Below, in pieces: positions 34,996-46,739 of a DNA stretch of 64,000 bases. The notes under the pieces were generated by a model that worked only from the letters and a program-made list of their open reading frames with translations, was not told the origin of the DNA and searched no databases. The stretch's first letter is position 1. Each line of letters starts with the position of its first letter. Source of the stretch: Thinopyrum elongatum (lineage: Eukaryota; Streptophyta; Magnoliopsida; Poales; Poaceae); assembly GCA_011799875.1 (NCBI GenBank), contig CM022297.1, positions 71,623,868-71,687,867 on the forward strand. The letters are read 5' to 3'. Made by a program: the position numbers and the translations under genes.

Positions 34996-37083
34996 CTAGG
35001 TATTGTCATCTTTGGTATGCAATCCATAAGTAGATCTCATAATAGATTCATATGGCAATTTAATATTATTTCTTGGAAAGTGTTCCATGCCCTTCCTTAA
35101 CGGAAATTGAAATCTAATGTTTCGTTCTTTCATATCAATAATTGCACCAATCGTTCTAAGGAAAGGTCTACCAAGAATAATAGGACATGTAGGATTGCAA
35201 TCTATATCAAGAACAATGAAATCTACAGGAACATAATTCCTATTTGCAACAATAAGTACATCATTAGTCCTTCCCATAGGTTTCTTAATAGTGGAATCCA
35301 CGAGATGCAAATTTAAAGAATAATCATCAAATTCACGGAAACCTAACACATCACATAAAGTTTTTGGAATCGTGGAAACACTAGCACCCAAATCACACAA
35401 AGCATAACACTCATAATCTTTAATATTAATCTTAATAGTAGGTTCCCACACATCATAAAGTTTTCTAGGGATAGAAACTTCCAATTCAAGCTTTTCTTCA
35501 GAAGATTGCATCATAGCATCAATGATATGTTTAGTAAAAGCTTTGTTTTGATTATAAGCATGAGGAGAATTCAACATGGATTGCAACAAGGAAATACAAT
35601 CTATTAAAGAACAATTATCATAATTAAATTCCTTGAAATCCAAAAGAGTGGGTTCATTGCTACTTAAAGTTTTGACCTCTCCAATGCCACTTTTATCAAT
35701 TTTTGTATCAAGATCTAAAAACTCCGAATCATTGGGACGCCTTTTAACTAAAGTTGACACATCTCCAGTCCCATCTTTATCAAGATTTATATTGGAAAAA
35801 AAAGATTCAATAGGAGTCACATCAATCACTTTAAGATCTTCATCATTATTTTCACGAAAACTAGAAGAACATGTTTTTACAAACCTATCTTTTTTAGCAC
35901 GCATCTTAGTGGTTCTTTCTTTGCACTCATCAATGGAAATTCTCATAGCTTTGAGAGACTCATTGATATCATGCTTGGGTGGAATAGATCTAAGTTTCAA
36001 AGAGTCAACATCAATAGAAATTCTATCCACGTTCCTAGCCAAATCATCAATCTTAAGCAATTTTTCTTCAATCAAAGCATTGAAATTCTTTTGCGAACTC
36101 ATAAATTCTTTAACGCTATTCTCAAAATCAGAGGGCATCTTATTATAATTTCCATAAGAATTGTTGTAGGAATTACCATAATTATTAGAGGAATTACTAG
36201 GGAACGGCCTAGGATTAAAATTACCTCTATACGCGTTATTACCAAAATTGTTCCTACCAACAAAATTCACATCCATAGATTCATTATTATTTTCAATCAA
36301 AGTGGACAAAGGCATATCATTAGGATCCAAAGAACCACTCTTGCTAGCAAATAATTTCATAAGTTCATCCATCTTTCCACTCAAAACATTAATCTCTTCA
36401 ATTGCATGCACTTTTTTACTAGTGGATGATCTTTTAGTATGCCATTGAGAATAATTAACCATAATATTATCTAGATGTTTAGTAGCTTCTCCTAGAATAA
36501 TTTCCATAAAAGTTCCTCCCGCGGCTGAATCTAAAAGATTTCTAGAAGCAAAATTCAATCCGGCATAATTTTTTTGTATAATCATCCACAAATTCAAACC
36601 ATGAGTAGGGCAATTTCGTATCATCAATTTCATCCTCTCCCAAGATTGTGCAACATGTTCATGATCAAGTTGCTTAAAATTCATAATCTCGTTCCTAAGG
36701 GAGATGATCTTTGCGGGAGGAAAATACATGGAAATAAAAGCATCTTTACACTTATTCCATGAATCAATACTATTTTTAGGCAAAGATGAAAACCAAGTTT
36801 TAGCACAATCTCGAAGTGAGAACGAAAATAGCTTCAATATAACAATATCATTATCCACATATTTTTTCTTTTGCATATCACACAAATCAATGAAATTGTT
36901 TAGATGGGATGCGGCATCTTCACCAGGAAGGCCAGAAAATTGATCTTTCATAACAAGATTCAGCAAAGCGGCATTAATTTCACAAGATTCTGCACTAGTG
37001 GCGGGAGCAATCGGAGTACTAATAAAATCATTGTTATCGGTGTTGGAAAAATCACACAATTTGGTATTCTCTTGAGCCATCAT
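34996..37083 (-). CDS. Athila-type gag-protease ORF (uninterrupted)
   Basis: About 695 codons without a stop. The frame extends ten codons further to 37113, but the tandem Met codons at 37078-37083, giving MAQENTKL, look like the natural start. Residues 60-190 hold the retrotransposon gag capsid region (KTWFSSLPKNSI, WERMKLMIRNCP). A Gly/Asn/Tyr-rich linker with NFNPRPFP and NNYGNSYNN follows. The C-terminal part is a retropepsin, with active-site ALCDLGASVSTIP near residue 570 and flap and closing segment CPIILGRPFLR near 640. Athila gag has the same arrangement. Pol is missing, so its packaging and reverse transcription would need enzymes in trans. An intact frame in an element that has hosted two further insertions is notable. 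Confidence 0.85.
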   Translation of the reverse strand: MMAQENTKLCDFSNTDNNDFISTPIAPATSAESCEINAALLNLVMKDQFSGLPGEDAASHLNNFIDLCDMQKKKYVDNDIVILKLFSFSLRDCAKTWFSSLPKNSIDSWNKCKDAFISMYFPPAKIISLRNEIMNFKQLDHEHVAQSWERMKLMIRNCPTHGLNLWMIIQKNYAGLNFASRNLLDSAAGGTFMEIILGEATKHLDNIMVNYSQWHTKRSSTSKKVHAIEEINVLSGKMDELMKLFASKSGSLDPNDMPLSTLIENNNESMDVNFVGRNNFGNNAYRGNFNPRPFPSNSSNNYGNSYNNSYGNYNKMPSDFENSVKEFMSSQKNFNALIEEKLLKIDDLARNVDRISIDVDSLKLRSIPPKHDINESLKAMRISIDECKERTTKMRAKKDRFVKTCSSSFRENNDEDLKVIDVTPIESFFSNINLDKDGTGDVSTLVKRRPNDSEFLDLDTKIDKSGIGEVKTLSSNEPTLLDFKEFNYDNCSLIDCISLLQSMLNSPHAYNQNKAFTKHIIDAMMQSSEEKLELEVSIPRKLYDVWEPTIKINIKDYECYALCDLGASVSTIPKTLCDVLGFREFDDYSLNLHLVDSTIKKPMGRTNDVLIVANRNYVPVDFIVLDIDCNPTCPIILGRPFLRTIGAIIDMKERNIRFQFPLRKGMEHFPRNNIKLPYESIMRSTYGLHTKDDNT

Positions 37084-37338
37084 GACAAAGCAAGCAATCC
37101 AACACACGAGCACACAAAAAGCAAATGAAGAAGACGAACAGAAGAGGGACGAAGAAAAGGCAAAGAGAGGGGCGAAGAAAAAGGCAAATCTTTTCGAAAA
37201 TTGTTTTAGAAGTGAGGGAGAGGAAAACGAGAGGCAAATGGCGAATAATGTAATGTAAGAGATGAGAGTTTATGATGGGTACTTGGTATGTCTTGACTTG
37301 GAGTAGATCTCCCCGGCAACGGTGCCAGAAATTCTTCT
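37084..37338 (-). other. Athila-1 leader with primer-binding site
   Basis: On the coding strand the PBS TGGCACCGTTGCCGGGG (37311-37327) lies 11 bases from the LTR. It matches the tRNA-Asp-type PBS usual in Athila elements (TGGCGCCGTTGCCGGGG) with one change. The purine-rich leader between PBS and gag is homologous to the leader of Athila-2 at 47441-47620. Confidence 0.85.
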
Positions 37339-38937
37339 TGCTACTTCTTGAGCTTGTGTTGGTTTTTCCCTTGAAGAGGAAAGGGTGATGCAGCAAAGAA
37401 GAGATAAGTATTTCCCTCAGTTTGAGTACCAATGTATCAATCCAGTAGGAGATAGCGCACAAATCACCGAATACCTGCACAAACAATCAAACAACTTGCA
37501 CCCAACGCGATAAAGGGGTTGTCAATCCCTTCACGGTTATTTGCAAAAGTGAGATCTGATAGAGATAGATAAACGATAAAGTAAATATTTTTGGTATATT
37601 TTTTATAGATCGGAAAGTAAAAGATTGCAAAATAGTAGATCGGAAACTTGTATGATGAAAAGTAGAAGATTATATGATGGAAAATAGACCCAGGGGCCAT
37701 AGGTTTCACTAGAGGCTTCTCTCAAGATAGAAAATAATACGGTGGGTGAACAAATTACTGCCGAGCAATTGATAGAAAAGCACAAAGGTATAACGATATC
37801 TAAGGCAATGATCATGAATATAGGCATCCTATCCGTGTCAAGTAGACCGAAATGATTCTGCATCTACTACTATTACTCCACACATCGACCGCTATCCAAC
37901 ATGCATCTATAGTATTAAGTTCATAAAGAACGTAGTAATGCATTAAGTAAGATGACATGATGTAGAGGAATTAACTCAAGCAATATGATGAAAACCCCAT
38001 CTTTTTATCCTCGATGGCAACAATACAATATGTGCCTTGCTGCCCCTACTGTCACTGGGAAAGGACACCGCAAGATTGAACCCAAAGCTAAGCACTTCTC
38101 CCATTGCAAGAAAATCAATCTAGTTGGCCAAACCAAACCGATAGTTCGAAGAGAATTACAAAGATATCAAATCATGCATATAAGAATTCAGAGAAGATTC
38201 AAATAATATTCATAGATAAGCTGATCAGAAATCCACAATTCATCGGATCTCAGCAAACACACCGCAAAAAAGTATTACATCGAATAGATCTCCAAGAACA
38301 TCGAGGAGAACATGGTATTGAGAATCAAAGAGAGAGAAGAAGCCATCTAGCTACTAGCTATGGACCCGTAGGTCTGTGGTAAACTACTCACGCTTCATCG
38401 GAAGGGCAATGGTGTTGATGTAGAAGCCCTCCGTGATCGAATCCCCCTCCGACAGGGTACCGGAAAAGGTCCCTAGATGGGATCTCACGGGTACAAAAGG
38501 TTGCGGCGGTGGAAAAGTCTTTTCATGGATGCCTCTGTTGGTTTGGGGATATATGAATATATATAGGCGAAAGAATTAGGTCAGGAGGTGCACGAGGGGC
38601 CCACAAGGGTGGGGGGCGCGCTCTACCCCCCTGGGCACGCCCTCCATCCTTGTGACCACCTCGTGGCTCCTCCGACTTCATCTCCAAGTCACCTGGTTTC
38701 CTTCTGGTCCAAGAAAAATCATCGCGAAAGTTTTATTCCATTTGGACTCCGTTTGGTATTCCTTTTCTGCGAAACTCAAAAACAAGGAAAAAAACAGAAA
38801 CTGACACTGGGCTCTAGGTTAATAGGGTAGTCCCAGAAATAATATAAAATAGCATATTAATGCATATAAAACATCCAAAATAGATAATATAATAGCATGG
38901 AACAATCAGAAATTATAGATACGTTGGAGACGTATCA
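37339..38937 (-). repeat. Athila-1 5' LTR (right copy)
   Basis: It matches 7909-9490 along its length with scattered substitutions and a short extra segment near 38622-38640. It drives transcription leftward. The flanking TGACC is a one-base variant of the target duplication. Confidence 0.92.
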
Positions 38938-38942
38938 TGACC

Positions 38943-39463
38943 TTGTCCACCGTTACCAACGGGTGTGTGAAGCCACTCGCCCCAGTCCGAAGAGGGCCAA
39001 CTATGTCGAGTCCCCAGACGGCGAACGGCCAAGTGAGGGGGATAGTCTTTAGGGCGGACGCCGGCTTGTGCGACTGGTTCGTGTAGAACTGGCAACCGAC
39101 ACATTGATCCACTATGTCTCGGGCGGCCTCATTGGCTCGGGGCCAATAGAACCCGGCTCTAAATGCCTTGGCGACCAAGGTCTGAGAGGACGCATGGTGC
39201 CCACATTTTCCCGAGTGAATCTCCTGCAGAATTTGTTGTCCTTCCTCCGGTGATATGCATCGCTGAGTGACTCCAGTCATACTTTTCTTGTACAGTTGAT
39301 CTCCTATGACGGTGAAAGCCTTGGATCGGTGGACGATCTGGCGGGCTTCATCTTCATCCTCTGGGAGCTCCTGCCGGAGCAGGTATGCCAAGTATGGCTT
39401 GGTCCACTCGGGGGTGATGACAAGTATCTCTTGGACCAGGTCAATTACAGCGGGAATATCCAC
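38943..39463 (-). pseudogene. Tat integrase, N-terminal part
   Basis: The zinc-binding H-H-C-C module is visible as HSGKCGHH and CVGCQFY. The core begins FAVWGLDIVGPL with the first catalytic Asp. The frame then reaches LVTVDK, where Athila-1 cuts it; the next residues, FTKWIEA, are at 7908. It is in the same frame as the RNase H part to its right, separated only by a TAG at 39491-39493. Confidence 0.88.
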
Positions 39464-40019
39464 TTCAGTTGGATTGGAAGGTCCGAATGGCTACAGGGGC
39501 TCTTCCACAAAAGGATCTTCCTTGATCGTGGGCGAGTGCAGGTGTTCCAGGAACACATTCTTGGGTACTGTCTTCCGGGATGAGCCCATTTTGGCCAAAT
39601 CATCAGCCGCTTGATTCTTGAGGCATGGCACGTGATGGAGCTCCAGCCCTTCAAAGTGTTTCTCCAGTTTCCTGACGGCGTTGCAATAGCCGGTCAATGC
39701 AGGGCTGCGGATATCCCACTCTTTCATGACTTGGTTGACCACTAGATCCGAGTCGCCATAGACCATCAGTCGGTGAATTCCCAGAGAAATTGCCATTCGC
39801 AACCCATAGAGGAGGGCTTTGTACTCGGCTTCTTTGTTGGAGGGGTCGAAGTGAATCTGAAGCACATAACTGAGTCGGTCGCCTTCAGGAGACACTAGGA
39901 CCACTCCAGCCCTGGTGCCATGGAGCATCTTGGAGCCATCAAAAAACATCTTCCAGTGTTCGGGAACACTCGAGACAGGTTGCTCTTGCTCAATCCATTC
40001 GGCAAGGAAATCCACCAGG
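39464..40019 (-). pseudogene. Second RNase H domain of the Tat pol
   Basis: The frame DFLAEWIEQEQP, MFFDGSKM, NKEAEYKALLYGL, VYGDSDLVVNQV and LKNQAADDLAKMG shows the D-E-D-D pattern of a cellular/archaeal-type RNase H. This is distinct from the RNase H that follows RT. A second such domain between RNase H and integrase is diagnostic for the Tat group. The residues just before it (KSQ-AL) are split by the Athila-2 insertion at 40020-40024. Confidence 0.88.
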
Positions 40020-40024
40020 GCTTG

Positions 40025-41675
40025 TGATGTCGCTTGAACTACGTCGGTATTTGCCCAAAGAGGAAGGGATGATGCAGCACAGCTATGGTAGGTATTTCCC
40101 TAAGTTAAGAAACCAAGGTATCAATCTAGTAGGAGAACCAAGCAACACTATGTAAACGGTACCTGCACACAAAGAACAAATACTTGCAACCCGACGCGTA
40201 TAAGGGGTTGTCAATCCCTTCTTCGGGTAACGGCGCCAGAAATTGTCAAGTTGACGGGATAAAATTGTGATAGATTGGATAAATAGATCTCGATAAAACG
40301 TGAAATAAAAGATGCAAAATAAAAAGTGCAGCAAGGTATTTTTGGGTTTTTGGAATAATAGATCTGGAAATAAAAGTGGCAAATAATAGATCGGAGAGCA
40401 AATATGATGAAGAATAGACCCGGGGACCGTAGATTTTACTAGTGGATTCTCTCAAGAAATAGCACACGGTGGGTAAACAAATAATTATGACGATATCCAG
40501 GCAATGATCATTATATAAGCATCACGTCCAAGATTAGTAGACTGACTCCTGCCTGCATCTCAAATAATTATGACGATATCCAGACAATGATCATTATATA
40601 AGCATCACGTCCAAGATTAGTAGACCGACTCCTGCCTGCATCTAATACTATTACTCCACAAATCGACCGCTATCCAGCATGCATCTAGTGTATTAAGTTC
40701 ATGGAGAAACAGAGTAATGCAATAAGAACGATGACATGATGTAGACAAGATCTATTCATGTAGGAATAGGCCCCATCTTGTTATCCTTAATTGCAACGAT
40801 ACATGCGTGTCTTGCTGCCCCTTCTGTCACTGGGAAAGAACACCGCATGATCAAACCCATCACAAAGCACCTCTTCCCATGGCAAGAAAAATCGATCTAG
40901 TTGGCCTAACTAAACCAAAGATTCAAAGAAGAAATACGAGGCTATAAGTAATCATGCATAAAAGAGATCAAAGAAGACTCAAATAATATTCATGGATATA
41001 GATCTGATCATAAACTCAAAGTTCATCGGATCCCAACAAACACACAGCAAAAAGAGTAACATCAAATAGATCTCCAAGAGACCATTGTATTGAGAATCAA
41101 AAAGAGAGAAGAAGCCATCTAGCTACTGCCTACGGACCTGTAGGTCTACAATGAACTACTCACGCATAATCGGAGAGGCACCAATAAGGATGATGAACCC
41201 TTCCGTGATGGTGTCTACATTGGATCTCGTGGTTCTGGAACTTGTGGCGGCTGGAATTGTGTTTCGACGTCTCCCCTAGGGTTTTTGGAATATTGGGGTA
41301 TTTATAGGGTGAAGAGGTGGTGTGGGAGGCCACCGAGGTGGGCACAACCCACCAGGGCGCGCCTGGGCCCCCAGGCACGCCCAGGTGGGTTGTGCCCCCC
41401 TCGGGGCACCCCTCTGGTACTTTTTTGGCCCAAGTTGTTCCTTCTGGTCCATAAAAATTATCCAAAAAGGTTTGCTGTGTTTGGACTCTGTTTGGTACTG
41501 ATATTCTGTGAAGTAAAAAACAAGCAAAAAACAGCAACTGGCAATGGGCACTATGTCAATAGGTTAGTCCCAAAAAATGATATAAAGTTGCTATAAAATG
41601 ATTGTAAAACATCCAAGAATGATAATACAACAACATGGAACAAGCAAAAATTATAGATACGTTGGAGATGTATCA
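40025..41675 (-). repeat. Solo Athila-2-type LTR in Tat pol
   Basis: A complete LTR (coding strand TGATACATCTCCAACG to GACATCA) is flanked on both sides by GCTTG (40020-40024 and 41676-41680), with Tat sequence beyond each. No interior follows, so it is a solo LTR left by LTR-LTR recombination. Its sequence matches the LTR at 47650-56433 once the CACTA insertion there is removed. It has lost about 30 bp near 40485 and gained an internal duplication. Confidence 0.9.
40479..40642. repeat. 82-bp tandem duplication inside the solo LTR
   Basis: The block AAATAATTATGACGATATCC through GACTCCTGCCTGCATCT occurs twice in a row, with two or three differences. The homologous LTRs at 47650-56433 and 37339-38937 have it once. 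Confidence 0.88.
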
Positions 41676-43420
41676 GCTTGAGACTTAATGGCTTTCTTGG
41701 CTTCGAACTTTATGTCCAGCTGAAGGAGCTGGATGGCCCACTTAGCCACTTGGCCAGTGGCATCTCTGTTGTTCATGATCTCAGACAGAGGGGCATCGCT
41801 TACCACCGTGACCGAGTGTTCTTGAAAGTAATGCGCCACCTTCTTTGTAGCTAGGTAAATTCCATATACTAGCTTCTGATAATGCGGGTACCTTTGCTTG
41901 GAAGGGGTCAGGACTTCAGAGATGTAGTAGACTAGTCGGTGGAGCCTGAAGGTTTTGCCTTGTTCTTCCCGTTCCACAGTGAGGACCGTGCTAACAACTC
42001 GGCATGTGGCCTCGATGTATAGGAGCAAGGGCTCTTTGCTGCCCGGAGCAACTAGCACCGGCAGGGTGCAAAGCAGGGCTTTAAGTTGCTGGAACACGGC
42101 CTGTGCTTCGGGAGTCCACTCGAACCTGTCAGTCTTCTTCATCAATCGGTAGAGCAGCAGGGCTTTTTCACCGAGCCTTGAGATGAATCTGCTCAGGGCT
42201 GCCAGGCAGCCCTTGAGGCGTTGCACGTCGTGGAGACGTTCCTGTTGCTTCATTCGGATGATCGCTCCGATCTTCTCGGGATTGGCATCGATCCCCCGTT
42301 CGGAAACAAGGAAACCGAGAAACTTGCATGCGGGTACGCCGAATGTGCATTTAGCTGGGTTGAGTTTGATTCCTAATGCGCGCAAATTCACGAAGGTCTC
42401 GGCGAGGTCAGACAGGAGGTCGGAACCTTTCCTGGACTTGACCATGATATCATTCATGTAGGCCTCCACATTCCTACTGATTGTTTCCACAGGCACTTTT
42501 GGATCACGCGCTGAAACGTGGCCCCAGCATTTTTCAATCCGAATGGCATGGTGATATAGCAAAAAAACACCCGAATGGGGTGATGAACGCTGTTTTTATT
42601 TCATCAGGACCATACATTCGGATCTGATGGTACCCAGAGTACGCATCCAGAAACGATAACCGTTTACACCCGGCAGTAGAATCTACTATCTGATCTATGT
42701 GAGGGGGAGGGAAATGATCTTTCGGGCAGGCCCGATTGATGTGTTTAAAATCTATACACATTCGGAGAGAATTATTCTTCTTTGGTACCATGACAACGTT
42801 GGTGAGCCACTCGGAGTGGTATACCTCTCAGATGAACTCGGCGGCCAAGAGCTGCACTATCTCCTCGCCGATCGCCTTGCGCTTCTCAGTGGAGGATCGT
42901 CGAAGGTGATCTTTAACAGGTTTCATCATCGAGTCGACACGGAGTTTGGGCTCGGCCAGCTCCCTGGGAACACCCGGCATGTCAGAAGGTTTTCATGAGA
43001 AGATGTCCCAGTTCTCACAGAGGAACTGGACGAGCTCGACTTCCTATTTGCTGTCAAGCATGGTGGAGATGTTCATCGGGGCAGCACTTGGATCTTCCGA
43101 ATGGATGTGCACCGGTTTCATCTCCGCTGCCAACTGGAAAGTGGATTCCATAGTCGGCTTCTTGGACTTCAGCAGCTCGCTTGAATCTACCGCCTTCTTG
43201 TATTCGTCCAGCTCGACCATTGCCATCTACTCATCAGCAATCTGGGAGCCCTTCTGGAGGAAATCTTTGGCCAACTTCCGATTGCCCGTGATGGTGATCA
43301 CGCCTTTCGACCCTGGCATCTTAAGCTTAAGATACACGTAACATGGACGGGCCATAAAACATGCCTAGGCAGGCCTACCCAGGATGGCATGGTAAGCGCT
43401 TCGAAAGTCCACCACCTCGA
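41676..43420 (-). pseudogene. Duplicated Tat segment: end of protease, RT and RNase H (left copy)
   Basis: Homologous throughout to 56434-58178. It codes for RT with CIDFKHINRACPKDHF and DAYSGYHQIRMYGPDE. The catalytic box is changed to YMND (the right copy has YTDD). The following RNase H includes LLLYIEATCRVVSTVLTVER and FEAKKAIKSQA. Frameshifts and stops separate the pieces. The right edge is an abrupt join into the middle of an Athila-type LTR at 43420/43421, with no target duplication, so this is a recombination breakpoint and not an insertion end. Confidence 0.88.
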
Positions 43421-44302
43421 TAGCAACGATACATGTGTGTCTTGCTGCCCCTTCTGTCACTGGGAAAGAACACCGCACGATCGAACCCATCACAAAGCAC
43501 CTCTTCCCATGGCAAGAAAATCGATCTAGTTAGCCTAACTAAACCAAAGATTCGAAGAAGAAATACGAGGCTATAAGTAATCATGCATAAAAGAGATCAA
43601 AGAAGACTCAAATAATATTCATGGATATAGATCTGATCATAAACTCAAAGTTCATCGGATCCCAACAAACACACCGCAAAAAGAGTTACATCATATAGAT
43701 CTCTAAGAGACCATTGTATTGAGAATCAAAAAGAGAGAAGAAGCCATCTAGCTACTGCCTACGGACCCGTAGGTCTACAATGAACTACTCACGCATCATC
43801 GGAGAGGCACCAATAAGGATGATGAACCCCTCTGTGATGGTGTCTACATTGTATCTCGTGGTTCTGGAACTTGCGGCGGCTGGAATTGTGTTTCGACGTC
43901 TCCCCTAGGGTTTTTGGAATATTGGGGTATTTATAGGGCAAGAGGCGGTGCGGGAGGCAACTAAGGTGGGCACAACCCACCAGGGCGCGCCTGGGCCCCC
44001 AAGCGCGCCCAGGTGGGTTGTGCCCCCCTCGGGGCACCCCTCTGGTACTTCTTTGGCCCAAGTTGTTCTACTGGTCCATAAAAAATCTCCAAATAGTTTC
44101 GCTGCATTTGGACTCCGTTTGGTACTGATATTCTACGAAGTAAAAAACAAGCAAAAAACAGCAACTGGCACTGGGCACTATGTCAATAGGTTAGTCCCAA
44201 AAATTGATATAAAGTTGATATAAAATGATTGTAAAACATCCAAGAATGATAATATAACAGCATGGAACAAGCAAAAATTACAGATACGTTGGAGACGTAT
44301 CA
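43421..44302 (-). repeat. Truncated 3' LTR of Athila-2
   Basis: This is the 880 bp nearest the LTR start on the coding strand (ends TGATACGTCTCC at 44302). The other half of the LTR is missing at the junction with duplicated Tat sequence. It is closely similar to the solo LTR over the same part. Confidence 0.9.
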
Positions 44303-46739
44303 GCATCTCCATGCTTAATTCCTACTCGTCCTCGAGTAGGCAAATGATAAAAATAGAATTTTTAATGTGGAATGTTGCCTAACAGGTTCATCATATATTC
44401 TTTTCTTTTCTAGCATGGACATATGGACTTTTATATGGTTCAAAGCAATAGTCTAGTTTTGACATGAAAATTTCAATACTCAAGCATACCAACAAGCAAC
44501 CATGTCTTTCAAAATGTCAACACTAAAGAAAGTTATCCCTAGCCCATCATGCTCAATCATTGATCCATTCATGAAACACACTCGCATATTAGCTACATCC
44601 AATGCTCAAGTACGATCATAGTGCCCCTTAGTTGGTGCTTTATAAGAGAAGATGGAGACTCAAATAAAATAAAAATTGCATAAAGTAAATAGATAGGCCC
44701 TTCGCAGAGGGAAGTAGGGATTTGTAGAGGTGCCAGAGCTCAAAGCTTAAATTGAGAGATAAAAAAAGTTCAGAGGCATACTTTTCCCGTCAACGAAAAC
44801 GACCGAGTAATTCCCAACACTTTCCATGCTAGATATATCATAGGCGGTTCCCAAACTGAAAATAAAGTTTATTCCTTTTTCCATTATTCTTTCACATTCC
44901 ATGGCTAGCTGTATCCATGGGTACCGTCCATACCAACACTTTCCAAGGAATTTGTTATTTGACAACATAAAGTAAATTTCTTTTTCATTTCGGGACTGGG
45001 CATCCCTATTACCGCCGCACTCTCGTGCAATGACAAGTGAATAAACACTCATGTTGAGAATAACACATCTAGCATGGAAAATATTGGCCACCCCTGCCAC
45101 TTCATGAGCGGTACAAGCACACAAAAAGGAAATTTATTTTGAAAATTAGAGATGGCACATACAAATTTGCTTAGAACAGCACGGGAATACCGCATATAGG
45201 TAGGTATGGTGGACTCATGTGGCAAAACTGGTTTAAAGGATTTTGGATGCACAAGTAGTATTTCTACTTAGTACAAGTGGAGGCTAGCAAAAAGATTGAG
45301 AAGCAACCAACCAAGAAACAAAAAATCACACAAGCGAGCATTAAGCATAACTAACACCGAATAATGCACCACAAGTAGGATATAATTTCGTTGCATAACT
45401 ATTGATTTTTGTTCTTGCATAGGGAATCACAAACCTTAACACCAATATTCTTACTAAAGCATAATTACTCACCAACATGACTCACATATCACTATCATCA
45501 TATCTCAAAACTATTACAAATAATCAAGTTTATTTTATCCAATGATCTTCATGAAAGTTTTTATTATATCCCTTTTGAATATCTATCACTTTGGGACTAA
45601 TTTCATATGTTGCAATTGCTTTTGACAAGATCAAACGAATCTAAGTGAAGAACATGAGCATAAAAAAATTTGTCTCTCAAAATAATATAAGTGAAGCATG
45701 AGAGAATTTCTTCAAAAATATTAAAGCACACCGTGCTAAAAAAGCTATAAGTGAAGCACTAGAGCAATTCCATAGCTCAAAAAATTTAAGTGAAGCACAT
45801 AGAGCAATTCTAACAAATCATAGCATAATTTTGGCTTCCTCAAATAGGTGTGTCCAGCAAAGATACTTGTGACAAACTAAAAAGCAAAACAAGAAAAGAC
45901 TCATATAATACATGACGCTCCAAGCAAAACTCATGATATATGACGAATAAAAATATAGCTTTAAGTAAAATACCGATGGTCGTTAGAAGAAAGAGGGGAT
46001 GCCATCCGGGGCATCCCCAAGCTTAGTTGCTTGTTTCTCCTTGAATATTAACTTGGGGTGCCATGGGCATCCCCAAGCTTAGGCTCTTCTTACTTCTTAT
46101 TCCTTTGTCCATCGTGATCTCACCCAAAACTTGAAAACTTCAATCACACAAAACTTAACAAAAACCTTTGTGAGATCCGTTAGTATAACAAAGCAAATCA
46201 CCACTCTAAGTACTGTTTCAAACCCATTCTTATTTTATTATTGCATTATATATACTGTATTTCAACTTTGCTATGGCTCATACCCCCCGATACGACCCAT
46301 AGATTCATCAAAATAAGCACACAATACAACGAAAACAGAATCTGTCAAAAACAGAACAGTCTGTAGCAATCTGAAAACTTTGTATGCTTATGTAACTGCA
46401 AACATTATGAAAAATTAGGACAACGTGGGAAATTTGTATATCAATCTTGTGTAAAAATTTCAGAATTTTTCATCGCTTCCGTGATTTTTCAAAATTATTT
46501 TACTGGACGCAAAAGTTTCTATTTTTCAACAGGATCAAATCAACTATCACCCAACATGATCCCAAAGATTTTGCTTGGCCCAAACACAAATTAAAACATA
46601 AAAACACAATCATAACAGAGGCATAATTGTGCAAACACTCAAGAACAGATATAAAAAGGCAAAAATAAATTTTATTCATTGGGTTGCCTCCCAAAAAGCG
46701 CTATCGTTTTATTCCCCTAGTTAGGCATAATGCATAGAT
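44303..46739 (-). other. Athila-2 3' interior, non-coding
   Basis: It is homologous to 9491-9534 joined to 32226-34995 of Athila-1, including the polypurine-like start and the repeated GCATCCCCAAGCTTAG boxes (46011-46081). A 125-codon minus-strand frame at 44747-45124 has no recognised domain and no open counterpart in Athila-1, so it is not called as a gene. Confidence 0.7.

Larger units (their letters stand above)
7909..38937 (-). mobile_element. Athila-1: Athila-type Ty3/gypsy element inserted in the Tat integrase
   Basis: LTRs at 7909-9490 and 37339-38937 are about 1.6 kb and clearly homologous; by eye they differ at a few percent of sites. The target duplication is TGAAC at 7904-7908 and TGACC at 38938-38942. 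Joining the flanks restores the Tat integrase frame, which shows TGAAC was the original target. The PBS is next to the right LTR and a polypurine-type motif next to the left LTR, so it is transcribed leftward. Only a gag-protease ORF is present; no RT, RNase H or integrase is found. It is therefore a non-autonomous element of about 8.3 kb without its own insertion. The Tekay-like element interrupts it at 9535. Confidence 0.92.

Noticed and set aside
44747..45124. 125-codon minus-strand frame in the Athila-2 interior
   Set aside because: The homologous Athila-1 region (about 32580-33520) has no equivalent open frame and no known domain is visible. Probably chance.
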